In this document: one piece after another, positions 46,076-54,563 of the stretch
Layout of the letters: each line of letters opens with the position of its first letter
How positions within the stretch are numbered: position 1 is the stretch's first letter
Assembly: GCF_004768465.1 (NCBI RefSeq)
Contig: NZ_SRMF01000005.1
Coordinates: 62,001-126,000 of the forward strand
DNA from: Natronospirillum operosum
Lineage (GTDB): Bacteria; Pseudomonadota; Gammaproteobacteria; Pseudomonadales; Natronospirillaceae
Direction: 5' to 3'
DNA: 64,000 bases
Notes under the pieces: generated by a model
What the model saw: only the letters and a program-made list of their open reading frames with translations
Database searches by the model: none
What the model was told of the DNA's origin: nothing
Made by a program: the position numbers and the translations under genes

Positions 46076-46091
46076 ATGAATAATGATTCAT
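46076..46091. promoter_or_regulatory. candidate TetR operator between livK and tetR
   Basis: ATGAAT-AATG-ATTCAT (46076-46091), a 6-4-6 inverted repeat, with related TTTCAT and GAATCATT words around it, in an AT-rich 159-base divergent gap. A likely site for the adjacent TetR regulator acting on both operons. Confidence 0.5.
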
Positions 46092-46126
46092 GTTTCATAA
46101 AAATACAACCACGGGAATCATTTTTT

Positions 46127-46762
46127 ATGACTGCCAATGAACAAGGCGCCGGGGAAACAGCGATCCAGGGGCCACGCAAACCCAAGACCGCCCGCGGCAA
46201 AAAAACACGGGCCAAGATCCTGCGCGCTGCCGAGGAGTGCTTCGGCACTCTGGGTTACCACCAGGCCGGCATTACCGACATCACGCGTTATGCCGGAGTC
46301 GCACTGGGCTCCTTCTATTCGTATTTTTCCGGCAAGGAGGATGCGATGCGCGAGCTGGTGCGGGAGATGGGGTACAACCTGCGGGCGCACCTGGCGCAGA
46401 ATGTTGCTGGCGCCACTGATCGGGTGGATGCCGAGGTGCGCGGGCTGCGGGCTTTCCTTGAATACATACGTGACCACCCGTGGATGTACCGGATTCTGCA
46501 GGAAGTCCAATTCGTGGATGAGGCGGTCTACCGGGAATACTACGATACCTTCAGTGAGCATTATGCGCGGCTGTTGAGCGAAGCCACCCAGGCCGGCGAA
46601 CTGCGCCCCGGCAACAACCAGGTGCGCAATTGGGCACTGATGGGTATGGGTCATTTTCTGGGTATGCGCTTTGCGCTCTGGGAGCAGGATGTACCCATGG
46701 ATGAAATCATAAAGACCATGGATGACCTGTTGCGCCATGGTTTGGCCAGGTCCGATCAGTGA
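46127..46762 (+). CDS. TetR family transcriptional regulator
   Basis: 211 residues with N-terminal DNA-binding domain (ILRAAEECFGTLGYHQAGIT, ITRYAGVALGSFYSYFSGKE) and a C-terminal ligand-binding domain. Start at ATG 46127 (MTANEQGAGE); an upstream in-frame extension runs to 46076 over the operator. It is the first gene of an acyl-CoA operon and divergent from the Liv operon, so it may repress both until an acyl-CoA or acid ligand binds. Confidence 0.92.
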   Translation: MTANEQGAGETAIQGPRKPKTARGKKTRAKILRAAEECFGTLGYHQAGITDITRYAGVALGSFYSYFSGKEDAMRELVREMGYNLRAHLAQNVAGATDRVDAEVRGLRAFLEYIRDHPWMYRILQEVQFVDEAVYREYYDTFSEHYARLLSEATQAGELRPGNNQVRNWALMGMGHFLGMRFALWEQDVPMDEIIKTMDDLLRHGLARSDQ

Positions 46763-47577
46763 GCACCGGTCTGGCAGACAAGGGGCTGGTGCACAGCGAG
46801 TTGCAGGACGACACGCTGCGTCTGACGCTGAATCGTCCGCAGCGCCACAATGCACTGGTGCCGGAGCTGCTCAAGGCGCTCAATCAGCACCTGCAGGAGG
46901 CACAGCGGCTGCAGCCCCGCTGTCTGGTGCTGGCGGCGGGCGGTCGCTCTTTTTCGACCGGCGGCGATGTGCAGGCGTTTTACGAGGTGCCACGAGCTCA
47001 GCGACCTGCTTATGCGCGCGCCCTGGTGGGCGACCTGCATGAAGCCATGCTGCGCCTGGTTCAGTTGCCCTGTCCGGTCATCGCCCGGGTGCAGGGTATG
47101 GTCACCGGCGGCAGTTGTGGTCTGCTGCTGGCTTCTGACCTGGTGGCCATGCATCAGGATGCCCACTGGGCGCCCTGGTATACGGTAGTCGGTTTTACCC
47201 CGGATGGCGGCTGGTCGACCCTGATGGCCGACTGCATCGGACGCCACCGCACCCTGGCCGTGCACCTGCTCAACCGGCCCATTACGGCGGAAAAAGCAGT
47301 GAGCTGGGGGCTGGCAGATGCTGCGCTGTCGAGTACAGAGGCGCTGGACCAGACCCTTGCCGACTGGACAGCGCAACTGGCCTCGCGCTCGGGCACCGCC
47401 ATGCAGACGACGCTGAAGCGCCTGCGTCCGTCGGCTGACCAGGTCCGGGCAGCACTCGACATTGAGCTTGAAGACTTCGTCGCCCAGATTGGCACGGCAG
47501 AAGCCGAACGCAGAATGCAGAGCTTTCTGGGTAAAACCTCCCCTCACATCGACGAGGCAGACTATGGAGCAGTTTGA
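46759..47577 (+). CDS. enoyl-CoA hydratase/isomerase family protein
   Basis: 272 residues, crotonase fold; oxyanion-hole motifs GGRSFSTGGDVQAFYE and MVTGGSCGLLLASDLVAM. The two catalytic Glu of classical hydratases are not seen (GGSCGLL where hydratases have GGCEL; APWYTVVG), but VGFTPDGGWSTLM has the Asp typical of isomerase-type members, suggesting isomerisation of a double bond or another crotonase reaction. Starts with GTG overlapping the tetR stop. Confidence 0.9.
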   Translation: MSTGLADKGLVHSELQDDTLRLTLNRPQRHNALVPELLKALNQHLQEAQRLQPRCLVLAAGGRSFSTGGDVQAFYEVPRAQRPAYARALVGDLHEAMLRLVQLPCPVIARVQGMVTGGSCGLLLASDLVAMHQDAHWAPWYTVVGFTPDGGWSTLMADCIGRHRTLAVHLLNRPITAEKAVSWGLADAALSSTEALDQTLADWTAQLASRSGTAMQTTLKRLRPSADQVRAALDIELEDFVAQIGTAEAERRMQSFLGKTSPHIDEADYGAV

Positions 47578-49090
47578 TCTGACGGCGCACCGGGCGCGCA
47601 TCGCGCCGGAGGCCACTGCATTGGAGGATCTGGCCAGCGGCCGGGTCTACAGTTACGGCGCGCTGAATGAGCAAGCGGCCCGTGTGGCTGCGGCGGCGCT
47701 CGAGCATTGGGGTTTGCAGCCGGGTGACCGGCTGGCGTATCTGGGCCACAGCAGGGCCGAATTTTTTGCCCTGCTGTTCGGTTGCGCCAAGGCAGGGCTG
47801 ATACTGGTGCCGCTGAACTGGCGCCTGGCGGTGCCGGAACTCGAAGGGTTGCTGGAAGACGCTCGGCCGGGGGCGCTACTCTATACCGCCGATTTTGCCG
47901 AGCCCGTCCGGACGCTGCAGCCGCAGTTTGCCGATATGGTTGCCGTGGCGATGGACTCCGAGCAAACGAGTGGCGGCGCGATACGGCCGCGCCGCTATGC
48001 GGCGGATCTGGAAGCTGTAACGCCGGATCTGCAGCCGCATACGCCGCGCGATCCGGACACACCCTGGTATCTGCTCTACACATCGGGTACGACCGGGCGC
48101 CCCAAAGGCGTGGTCCAGACTTTTCGCATGATGCTGGCCAACTTCTACAGCATTGGCCTGAGTATCGAGGTTCGTCAGTCCGATGTGCTGCTGAATGTCC
48201 TGCCCATGTTCCATACGGCAGGCATCAATCTGTATTCCACCTGTGTGCTGCTGGTCGGCGGCACTGTGCTGGTGGCGCCGGGCTTTGATCCGGAGCAGGC
48301 GCTGCGGGTGCTGGAAGAACGTGCCACGCTCTTTTTCGGTGTGCCCGCCGTATATCAGGCGCTGCTGGATCAGCCGAATCTGGATGGCCAGCGCCTGCAA
48401 CGGGTCCGTTCCTGGGGCTGCGGCGGTGCCCCCCTCGCATTGCCGGTGGCGGAGCGGTTTGTCGAGATGGGTATCCGGGTGCGTACCGGCTACGGCATGA
48501 CAGAAACCGGGCCTGGGGTCTTCCTGCTGGAAGAGTCTCAGGTGCTGGATCGTCTCGGCTCGGTTGGTCGTCCACTCCTGTTGGCCGAGGTGCGAGTCGT
48601 GAATGCAGCAGGCGAGGATTTGCCGGCCGAAGAGCCGGGAGAACTCTGGATTCGCGGACCGGGGGTGACGCCCGGTTACTGGCAGCAGCCGGAGGTGACC
48701 CGGCAGGCCATCAGCGAAGAGGGCTGGCTGCGCACCGGAGATGTCGCCTGCTATGACGCCGAAGGCTATTACCGCATTGTGGACCGCTGGAAGGACATGT
48801 TCATTTCTGGCGGTGAAAACATCTATCCGGCCGAAGTGGAGCGGGTGCTGGAAACCCATGACGCGGTCAGCGAAGTGGCTGTGGTCGGCGTGCCGGACGA
48901 GCGCTGGGGCGAAGTGGGACGAGCCTTCATCGTGCTGGCGAACACCCGGCCCGCACCGCAAAAGGCGGCCCTGCAGGCCTGGTGCCGGGAGCGTCTGGCC
49001 GGCTACAAGGTGCCGCAGCATATCGACTATGTGGACGCGCTGCCGCGCAATGCCCTGGGCAAGATCACCAAACAGGAGTTGCGCCGATGA
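47564..49090 (+). CDS. acyl-CoA synthetase (AMP-forming)
   Basis: 508 residues. ATP motif LLYTSGTTGRPKGVV, gate YGMTETGPGVF, DVACYDAEGYYRIVDRWKDM hinge, SGGENIYPAEVERVLETH and catalytic Lys in LPRNALGKITKQEL. Activates a carboxylic acid to its CoA thioester. Start at ATG 47564 (MEQFDLTAHRARIA), which overlaps the end of the preceding gene by 14 bases and has GAGG upstream. The substrate is probably what the divergent Liv transporter imports. Confidence 0.95.
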   Translation: MEQFDLTAHRARIAPEATALEDLASGRVYSYGALNEQAARVAAAALEHWGLQPGDRLAYLGHSRAEFFALLFGCAKAGLILVPLNWRLAVPELEGLLEDARPGALLYTADFAEPVRTLQPQFADMVAVAMDSEQTSGGAIRPRRYAADLEAVTPDLQPHTPRDPDTPWYLLYTSGTTGRPKGVVQTFRMMLANFYSIGLSIEVRQSDVLLNVLPMFHTAGINLYSTCVLLVGGTVLVAPGFDPEQALRVLEERATLFFGVPAVYQALLDQPNLDGQRLQRVRSWGCGGAPLALPVAERFVEMGIRVRTGYGMTETGPGVFLLEESQVLDRLGSVGRPLLLAEVRVVNAAGEDLPAEEPGELWIRGPGVTPGYWQQPEVTRQAISEEGWLRTGDVACYDAEGYYRIVDRWKDMFISGGENIYPAEVERVLETHDAVSEVAVVGVPDERWGEVGRAFIVLANTRPAPQKAALQAWCRERLAGYKVPQHIDYVDALPRNALGKITKQELRR

Positions 49091-49521
49091 CCTCTGTCGA
49101 CCGAGCTGACCCGATTGTAGAGCAGTTTGAACTGTCGCAGTCCGATTTTGATGCCTTTGCTGACCTGAGCGGCGATGCCAATCCCATTCACATCGATCCG
49201 GACTTTGCGGCAGACACGGTTTTCGGCGCCACGGTGTCTCACGGGATGCTGCTGTTCAGCCGGCTGCGTGGCGCGCTGGAGCGTCATTATCCCGGCTGCC
49301 GGTTGATTGGCCAGGAATTGGTATTCCGCCACCCGGCCTATGCGGACAGCCCGCTGCGGCTGGTGCTGACGCCGCGCGCCGTCCCTCCCGGCGAGCCGCT
49401 GCTGACTCTGGGTGCAGAGATCATCCGGGATGATGGCCAGCCTTGCCTTGAAGGCGACTGCCGTCTGGTTCGTCAGCGTCTTGCCAGCCCGGTGCAGACT
49501 GGCGAGGAGGTCAGATCATGA
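49087..49521 (+). CDS. MaoC family dehydratase
   Basis: 144-residue single hotdog domain with the R-hydratase motif DLSGDANPIHIDPDFA (catalytic Asp and His) and VSHGMLLFSRL. Adds water to, or removes it from, an acyl-CoA. ATG overlaps the ligase stop (ATGA). It is followed by a second hotdog protein; the pair may form a heterodimer. Confidence 0.9.
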   Translation: MTSVDRADPIVEQFELSQSDFDAFADLSGDANPIHIDPDFAADTVFGATVSHGMLLFSRLRGALERHYPGCRLIGQELVFRHPAYADSPLRLVLTPRAVPPGEPLLTLGAEIIRDDGQPCLEGDCRLVRQRLASPVQTGEEVRS

Positions 49522-49901
49522 ATACTCAGTCTGCCAGCCTGTTTGATCGGCTGTCGCTGGAGCAGGCAGCGCATCTGCAGCGCACCTTTACCCCTGAGCA
49601 GGTAACCCAGTGGTGTCGACTGGCCGGCGTGGAGCGCTGGCCGGATCAGGTGCCCGAGCCACTGATAGCCGGACTGTTTTCCTGCCTGCTGGGCATGGAA
49701 CTGCCAGGCCCGGGGACCATGTACCTGAAACAGCGTCTGGATTATGTGCAACCCGCCCGCTTGGGTGAACCACTGACTGCCAGCGTGACCATTACCCAGT
49801 TGCGACCGGACAAGGCTCTGGTCGATCTGGACACCCTTTGTACCGGGGCCACGGGACAGATCATCTGTCGCGGTCAGGCGCTGGTGCTGTACCGACGTTG
49901 A
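49518..49901 (+). CDS. MaoC-like hotdog protein lacking the catalytic motif
   Basis: 127 residues, PEPLIAGLFSCLLGMELPGP and MYLKQRLDYVQPARLGEPLT resemble the helix and sheet of R-hydratases, but there is no Asp-His pair. It may be the non-catalytic partner of the upstream MaoC protein, as in split hydratases. The start overlaps the previous stop by four bases. Confidence 0.75.
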   Translation: MNTQSASLFDRLSLEQAAHLQRTFTPEQVTQWCRLAGVERWPDQVPEPLIAGLFSCLLGMELPGPGTMYLKQRLDYVQPARLGEPLTASVTITQLRPDKALVDLDTLCTGATGQIICRGQALVLYRR

Positions 49902-49923
49902 AGGGAAAGCAGGGAACAGAATC

Positions 49924-50868
49924 ATGACAGCACTCAATGCCCAGTTGGAAGACTGGTTGGAGCGCCTCAATCGTCTGGTAGCGCAGCAACGGGCCCAGGG
50001 CTCCACACCTACCGCCGTCAACGCACGCGAGGGTCTGGCCAACATGACGGCGACGCTGGTGACCGCGAGGCCGACCTTGCCCAGAGTCGTTGATGCACTG
50101 GTAGACGGTGGGCGTTATCCGGTGCCGGTGCGGATCTATGACCCCGCGCCCGAGCAGGACAAGGCCGTCTGTCTCTATATCCATGGCGGAGGGCACACGG
50201 CCGGCGGGATTACGGTCTATGACCCCATCTGCCGCAAACTGGCCGTGGCCAGTCAGCGTCTCGTTGTGTCTGTGGAGTACCGCCTGGCGCCGGAGTGTCC
50301 GTATCCTCAGGGTCTGCAGGACTGTGTGGATGTGGTGCGTCATCTGTGGCCCACCCTGGATGACAAGGGCTTTTGGTATCAGCCTGAACTGGCGGTGGCG
50401 GGAGACTCCGGGGGCGGCGCTCTGACGGCGACACTCTGTGCCGAGTTGCAGCATGAAGAGGAGGCTCTTGTTCAGCAGCAGATACTGATCTACCCGAATC
50501 TGGACTACACCCTGTCATATCCGTCGATCCACGAGCTGGCGAGTGGTTACCTGCTGGAGCGGGAACGTATCCGCTGGTACTACGATCAGTATTTCCAGAA
50601 AGGAGAAGATCGGGCGGCGGCCTCACCATTGTACATGCCGATCACACCAGGGTTACCCGAAACCCTGATTATCACGGCAGGGTTCTGCCCGCTGAAAGAC
50701 GAAGCCATTGCCTACCGGGATGCCTTGCAAAAGGAAGGTGTGCGCTGTACGCACAGACATTTCCCGACTTTGCTGCATGCCTTTCTCAACATGGAAGACC
50801 TGGTGGAGGCTGATTGTGCGGAAGCCTACCGGACGATGGCGGCCTTCATGCGGCGCAGAGCAGACTGA
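49924..50868 (+). CDS. alpha/beta hydrolase, hormone-sensitive lipase family
   Basis: 314 residues. Oxyanion motif LYIHGGGHTAGG, nucleophile elbow VAGDSGGGALTA, acid in TAGFCPLKDEAIAY and His in LLHAFLN. Likely hydrolyses a short acyl or alicyclic ester. Last gene of the acyl-CoA operon (22-base gap), so it may release the acid that the ligase then activates. Convergent with the next gene, 7 bases away. Confidence 0.92.
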   Translation: MTALNAQLEDWLERLNRLVAQQRAQGSTPTAVNAREGLANMTATLVTARPTLPRVVDALVDGGRYPVPVRIYDPAPEQDKAVCLYIHGGGHTAGGITVYDPICRKLAVASQRLVVSVEYRLAPECPYPQGLQDCVDVVRHLWPTLDDKGFWYQPELAVAGDSGGGALTATLCAELQHEEEALVQQQILIYPNLDYTLSYPSIHELASGYLLERERIRWYYDQYFQKGEDRAAASPLYMPITPGLPETLIITAGFCPLKDEAIAYRDALQKEGVRCTHRHFPTLLHAFLNMEDLVEADCAEAYRTMAAFMRRRAD

Positions 50869-50875
50869 CGGTCCC

Positions 50876-52048
50876 TTAGAGCAGGCCGAACGGTTGCTGT
50901 GTCGTGATGCTGGCGAGCAGCAGGCTGCATCCCAGTGTCAGTAGCACCAGTCCGCCAATGCCGGTCAGGCCAATGCCGAACCCGGAGAGCACCCGGTCGT
51001 TGAAGTTGAGGAAGCGGTTGGCAGCAGAGCGAGCGGTGACGGCCAGAGTGGCCAGGATGGATACCGTCAGCGCTGTGCCCAGTGACATGGCGATCACGCC
51101 CAGTACGCCGGCCCACCAGAGCCCCAGCAGGTTGGCTACCACCAGCACCAGCACCGCGCCTGTGCAGGGTCGGGCACCGATGGAGAGCACCAGCCCCAGG
51201 TTCTGGAAGGCCGAATTGCCGGCGATCTGGTCCGGCGCGACGTGGTGCTGCTTACCACAGGTGGGGCAGGCTTCTCCGGGCGCATGTGTGTGCGCTGCCA
51301 GCACGCTGCCGCCCTGTGTCCGGGCATTGTCAGTCGACAGCGTACTGAATTGCATGGTCAGGCTTGCATTCGGCTCGGCATGTCGCTGTGCTGCTGCGCG
51401 GTGCGCTCGGTGCTCGCGATAGGTTGACCACAGCGGTGTGCCGGCTCGCCACAGCAGAATCAGGCCCAGGGCGGCGATGAGGGCAAAGCTGAGCCGCTCG
51501 ATGACCTGGATGCTGGACACTGCCTCCCGGGCCAGCATACCGAGGCCGAACACGACCACCAGCACCAGTACGATGGCGGTCAGACCCTGCATCAGGGCGG
51601 CGGCAACCGACAGCAGGATGCCGCGTTTCAAGTCGGTAGGCTGGGTCAGCATATAGGTGGTGATGACCGCTTTGCCGTGGCCCGGGCCTGCGGCATGAAA
51701 TACACCGTAGAGAAAACTCAGCGTGATCAGCGCCCAGACCTGAGCCCAGGCCCGGTTGTTGTCGAGGTCCTCCATGCTGCGAGAGAGGGCCCGGTGCAGC
51801 GTACGTTGCTGCTGCATGATCCAGAAGGTGAACTGCTGGAGGGGCGACGGCAGGGCACGCGAGGCAGACTGACTGGTTTCGATGGGCTGTGCGATCGGTT
51901 GTTCCGGCAGGGGTTCGACTAGAGGAGCAGACTCGCCATCTCCTGTGCCCGGGTCCGAAGTCAGCCCGGGCAGGTTGGCGCTGGCCAGCCCGGCCATCAG
52001 GCTGAGCATCAGGCAGCTCATGACAAGAAGTGTTCGTTTCAGTCGCAT
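50876..52048 (-). CDS. NicO/RcnA-type nickel/cobalt (or zinc) transporter
   Basis: 390 residues: signal-like N-terminus, about six membrane helices, and the metal motif GVFHAAGPGHGKAVITTYML. A cytoplasmic or periplasmic loop holds HTHAPGEACPTCGKQHH, a His/Cys-rich metal-binding stretch. Its start overlaps the DUF1007 gene by 10 bases, a pairing often seen with metal limitation regulons, so zinc or nickel efflux or uptake is the probable job. Direction is not evident. Confidence 0.88.
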   Translation of the reverse strand: MRLKRTLLVMSCLMLSLMAGLASANLPGLTSDPGTGDGESAPLVEPLPEQPIAQPIETSQSASRALPSPLQQFTFWIMQQQRTLHRALSRSMEDLDNNRAWAQVWALITLSFLYGVFHAAGPGHGKAVITTYMLTQPTDLKRGILLSVAAALMQGLTAIVLVLVVVFGLGMLAREAVSSIQVIERLSFALIAALGLILLWRAGTPLWSTYREHRAHRAAAQRHAEPNASLTMQFSTLSTDNARTQGGSVLAAHTHAPGEACPTCGKQHHVAPDQIAGNSAFQNLGLVLSIGARPCTGAVLVLVVANLLGLWWAGVLGVIAMSLGTALTVSILATLAVTARSAANRFLNFNDRVLSGFGIGLTGIGGLVLLTLGCSLLLASITTQQPFGLL

Positions 52049-52695
52049 TGGATAAACACCGTCTCCGCAAAGTGTTGTCCGAGGTCGGGGTCTTCAGGCA
52101 CGCCCTCTTCATCAACTTCCACCGCCCGCTGTAACTGCTCGGTTGTAGGCTCGGGTTTTTCTATTTCATAGCGGCACTGACTGCCGCCGGTATTCAACAG
52201 GATGCCGTCTGTTTCTGCATGCAGCATCTCGATATAGTAGGTCGGCTCATAGACCCGATAGCTGAATCCATGGCGCTGCAGTTGCTCTGCTGTCACGGGT
52301 TCGGCCAGTGGCAGGACAAAATGAAACTCGACCCGGCTGGCTTCAGGCTGGAGGTCAAACTCGTCAACGTCCGCCAGCGACAAGCGGTCCCCGTTGGCTC
52401 GAACCCGGGTGTAGAACTCATGACGGCTCAGGTTGGTGATGATGTCGTCCAGCAAACGCGCCTTGCCTTCGGCGCCGCCACGGTCCATCTCCTCGATCAG
52501 CACCACACTGTAGAAGGTGTCAAAACGCCAGCGTTGCTCGAAAGCCACCAGATTACCACTGCTGTCAAACTGCGGCGCCATGTAGATATCCACCGAGACA
52601 TGCGGGTGTGCCCATACCACCATGGGCAACCAGGCTAGAGCCAGCAGCAGGCCCGACCGTAACAGCGTTCTGAGGGTGAAATTGGATCGAATCAT
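52039..52695 (-). CDS. DUF1007 family periplasmic protein
   Basis: 218 residues with a signal peptide (LLRSGLLLALAWLPMVVWA) followed by HPHVSVDIYM, the conserved His-Pro-His start of DUF1007 proteins, which are likely metal chaperones. No other clear motif. Upstream, 52723-52756 holds GGGCGTCA/TGACGCCC arms, perhaps a terminator for the gene before or an operator. Translationally coupled to the NicO gene. Confidence 0.88.
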   Translation of the reverse strand: MIRSNFTLRTLLRSGLLLALAWLPMVVWAHPHVSVDIYMAPQFDSSGNLVAFEQRWRFDTFYSVVLIEEMDRGGAEGKARLLDDIITNLSRHEFYTRVRANGDRLSLADVDEFDLQPEASRVEFHFVLPLAEPVTAEQLQRHGFSYRVYEPTYYIEMLHAETDGILLNTGGSQCRYEIEKPEPTTEQLQRAVEVDEEGVPEDPDLGQHFAETVFIQCD

Positions 52696-52722
52696 CTTGC
52701 GTTGAGACTACCTGTAAGCAGC

Positions 52723-52756
52723 GGGCGTCATTAGATCATTTATCTGGCTGACGCCC
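52723..52756. repeat. inverted repeat between hydroxylase and DUF1007 genes
   Basis: GGGCGTCA (52723-52730) and TGACGCCC (52749-52756) are perfect eight-base inverted arms with an AT-rich 18-base loop. Lies 27 bases upstream of DUF1007 and 60 bases after the hydroxylase gene. Could be an operator (for example for a metal regulator) or a poor terminator. Confidence 0.4.
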
Positions 52757-52816
52757 AAGAGGCCTTGCAGTAAAGTTTACGCCTGTGGAACCGTTAAACA
52801 AGGCGTTTTGCGCCGC

Positions 52817-53698
52817 TCAGTGATCAGTGTGAGACCTGGGTGACGGTGGTGGTTCCGGCTGCCAGCCGGGTGGTCGAATCAGGTGATTGAGGCGGTGCGA
52901 CCAGGTCTTGCCCGGTGCCGTGGCATCCGCCAGCATATCGCGCCATTCGTGAAAGGTCAGCGTGATGGGGTTGTGGGTCCGTACCGGTTTGGTGATGCCG
53001 TAGTGGCAGGGTTCCTGCTCGGACTCCGGTTCGAAGGTGCCGAACAGGCGGTCCCAGATGATCAGGATACCGGCGTAATTGCGGTCGATATAGCGCGGAT
53101 TGCTGGCATGGTGGACCCGATGATGCGAGGGCGTGTTGAGCACGGCTTCCAGTGGCCCCAGGCGCCCGACCGCCTGGGTGTGCACGAAGAACTGATAGGC
53201 CAGATTCAGCAGCACCACGGTAATGATGGTGTCCGGCGTGAAGCCGACTATGGCCAGGGGAATCCAGAATACCCACATGCCGGCCAGCGGGTACATCAGG
53301 CTCTGGCGAAAGGCGGTGGACAGATTGAGCCGCTCCGAGGAATGGTGCACCACGTGCGCGGCCCACATCCAGCGGATCTGGTGACTGAACCGGTGGAACC
53401 AGTAGTAGAGAAAATCCTGCAGTACGAAGGCCAGCAGCAGTGACCACCAGGCAAAGGGCAGCTCGAACAGTCGCCAGTCAAAGAAAAACTGGTACACGCT
53501 CAGAATGAAGGCCGCTGCAGCCAGTTCGCCCACCTGGTGCAGAAAGGCCAGAGTCGCATTGGAAGCTGTGTCGGCCAGGCTGTAGCGGGCAGAACCCTGA
53601 TCGGGCCTGCGGCGCAGATACAGAAACTCCCAGCCGATGAAAGCCAGGAAGATCGGCGCCAGTGCCAGCAGTATGAAATGCGGATCAAAGGGTGTCAT
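52817..53698 (-). CDS. sterol desaturase/fatty acid hydroxylase family protein
   Basis: 293 residues, several membrane segments, three His clusters that bind the di-iron centre: WFHRFSHQIRWMWAAHVVHH and NTPSHHRVHHASNPRYIDRN. Oxygen-dependent hydroxylation or desaturation of a lipid in the membrane. Start at ATG 53698 (MTPFDPHFIL); a longer frame to 53794 lacks support. It lies divergent from the dienelactone hydrolase gene. Confidence 0.92.
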   Translation of the reverse strand: MTPFDPHFILLALAPIFLAFIGWEFLYLRRRPDQGSARYSLADTASNATLAFLHQVGELAAAAFILSVYQFFFDWRLFELPFAWWSLLLAFVLQDFLYYWFHRFSHQIRWMWAAHVVHHSSERLNLSTAFRQSLMYPLAGMWVFWIPLAIVGFTPDTIITVVLLNLAYQFFVHTQAVGRLGPLEAVLNTPSHHRVHHASNPRYIDRNYAGILIIWDRLFGTFEPESEQEPCHYGITKPVRTHNPITLTFHEWRDMLADATAPGKTWSHRLNHLIRPPGWQPEPPPSPRSHTDH

Positions 53699-53819
53699 GA
53701 GCGCGCCCGTAATTGACTGAAGTGACACAGCCCTGCAGCGACTGGTCAGTACCCGATTATTCAGCCAGACTGACCTCTCTGCAAGTAACAACATTGACAG
53801 CGAACGACGAGGGTCTGTT

Positions 53820-54497
53820 ATGAAACAGTGGCAGCAACTGCAAGCGGAAGACGGCCATGAGTTCGATCTCTATGTCAGCACCCCGGCCGGCGGCGCAGAC
53901 GCGGCCGGCAAGGGCGTGATTGTGGTGGTGCAGGAGATTTTCGGCGTCAACAGCCATATTCGTTCGGTTTGTGACCGTCTGGCCGAAGCGGGCTACCTGG
54001 CGGTCGCGCCGGCGCTGTTCGACCGCTACGGGAAGGGCTACGAGGCCGGCTATTCACCCACGGAAGTCGAACAGAGCCGCGCCTTCCTGCAGGACTTCGA
54101 TTTCGACGCCGCCTGTCGGGATATCGGGGCCGCAGTCGGCGCCTTTGCGGAGCGGGGGCCGGTCAGTGTGGTCGGCTTCTGTCTGGGGGGCTCACTGGCC
54201 TGGCTGATGGCGGCGCGCGATGACCGCCTGGCCGCCAGTGTCGGCTACTATGGCGGGCGCATTCCGGATTTCGTCGCGGAGACACCACAGTGTCCGACCC
54301 TGCTGCACTTCGGTGAGCAGGATCAGGGCATCCCGCTGGCGGGTGTGGAAAGCGTGCGCCGCCGACATCCCGAGGTGCCGGTCCATCTCTATCAGGCCGG
54401 GCACGGGTTCAACTGTGATCAGCGCGGCTCCTATCATGCACAGAGTGCACAGCTGGCCTGGCAGCGCACGCTGGATTTCATCGCCGCGCAGTCATGA
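53820..54497 (+). CDS. dienelactone hydrolase family protein
   Basis: 225 residues. Catalytic Cys in VVGFCLGGSLAW (about residue 121), Glu in VVVQEIFGVNSHIR (about 39) and His in AGHGFNCD; the triad of dienelactone hydrolases is present. Many relatives act on other esters. Start at ATG 53820. It stands 66 bases before the sugar dehydrogenase gene. Confidence 0.93.
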   Translation: MKQWQQLQAEDGHEFDLYVSTPAGGADAAGKGVIVVVQEIFGVNSHIRSVCDRLAEAGYLAVAPALFDRYGKGYEAGYSPTEVEQSRAFLQDFDFDAACRDIGAAVGAFAERGPVSVVGFCLGGSLAWLMAARDDRLAASVGYYGGRIPDFVAETPQCPTLLHFGEQDQGIPLAGVESVRRRHPEVPVHLYQAGHGFNCDQRGSYHAQSAQLAWQRTLDFIAAQS

Positions 54498-54563
54498 ACC
54501 GGTGTGAACCGGCCAACGTTCTGTCTACGTACCCCTGAGTTCAATGCCTGACGGGAGGACATC

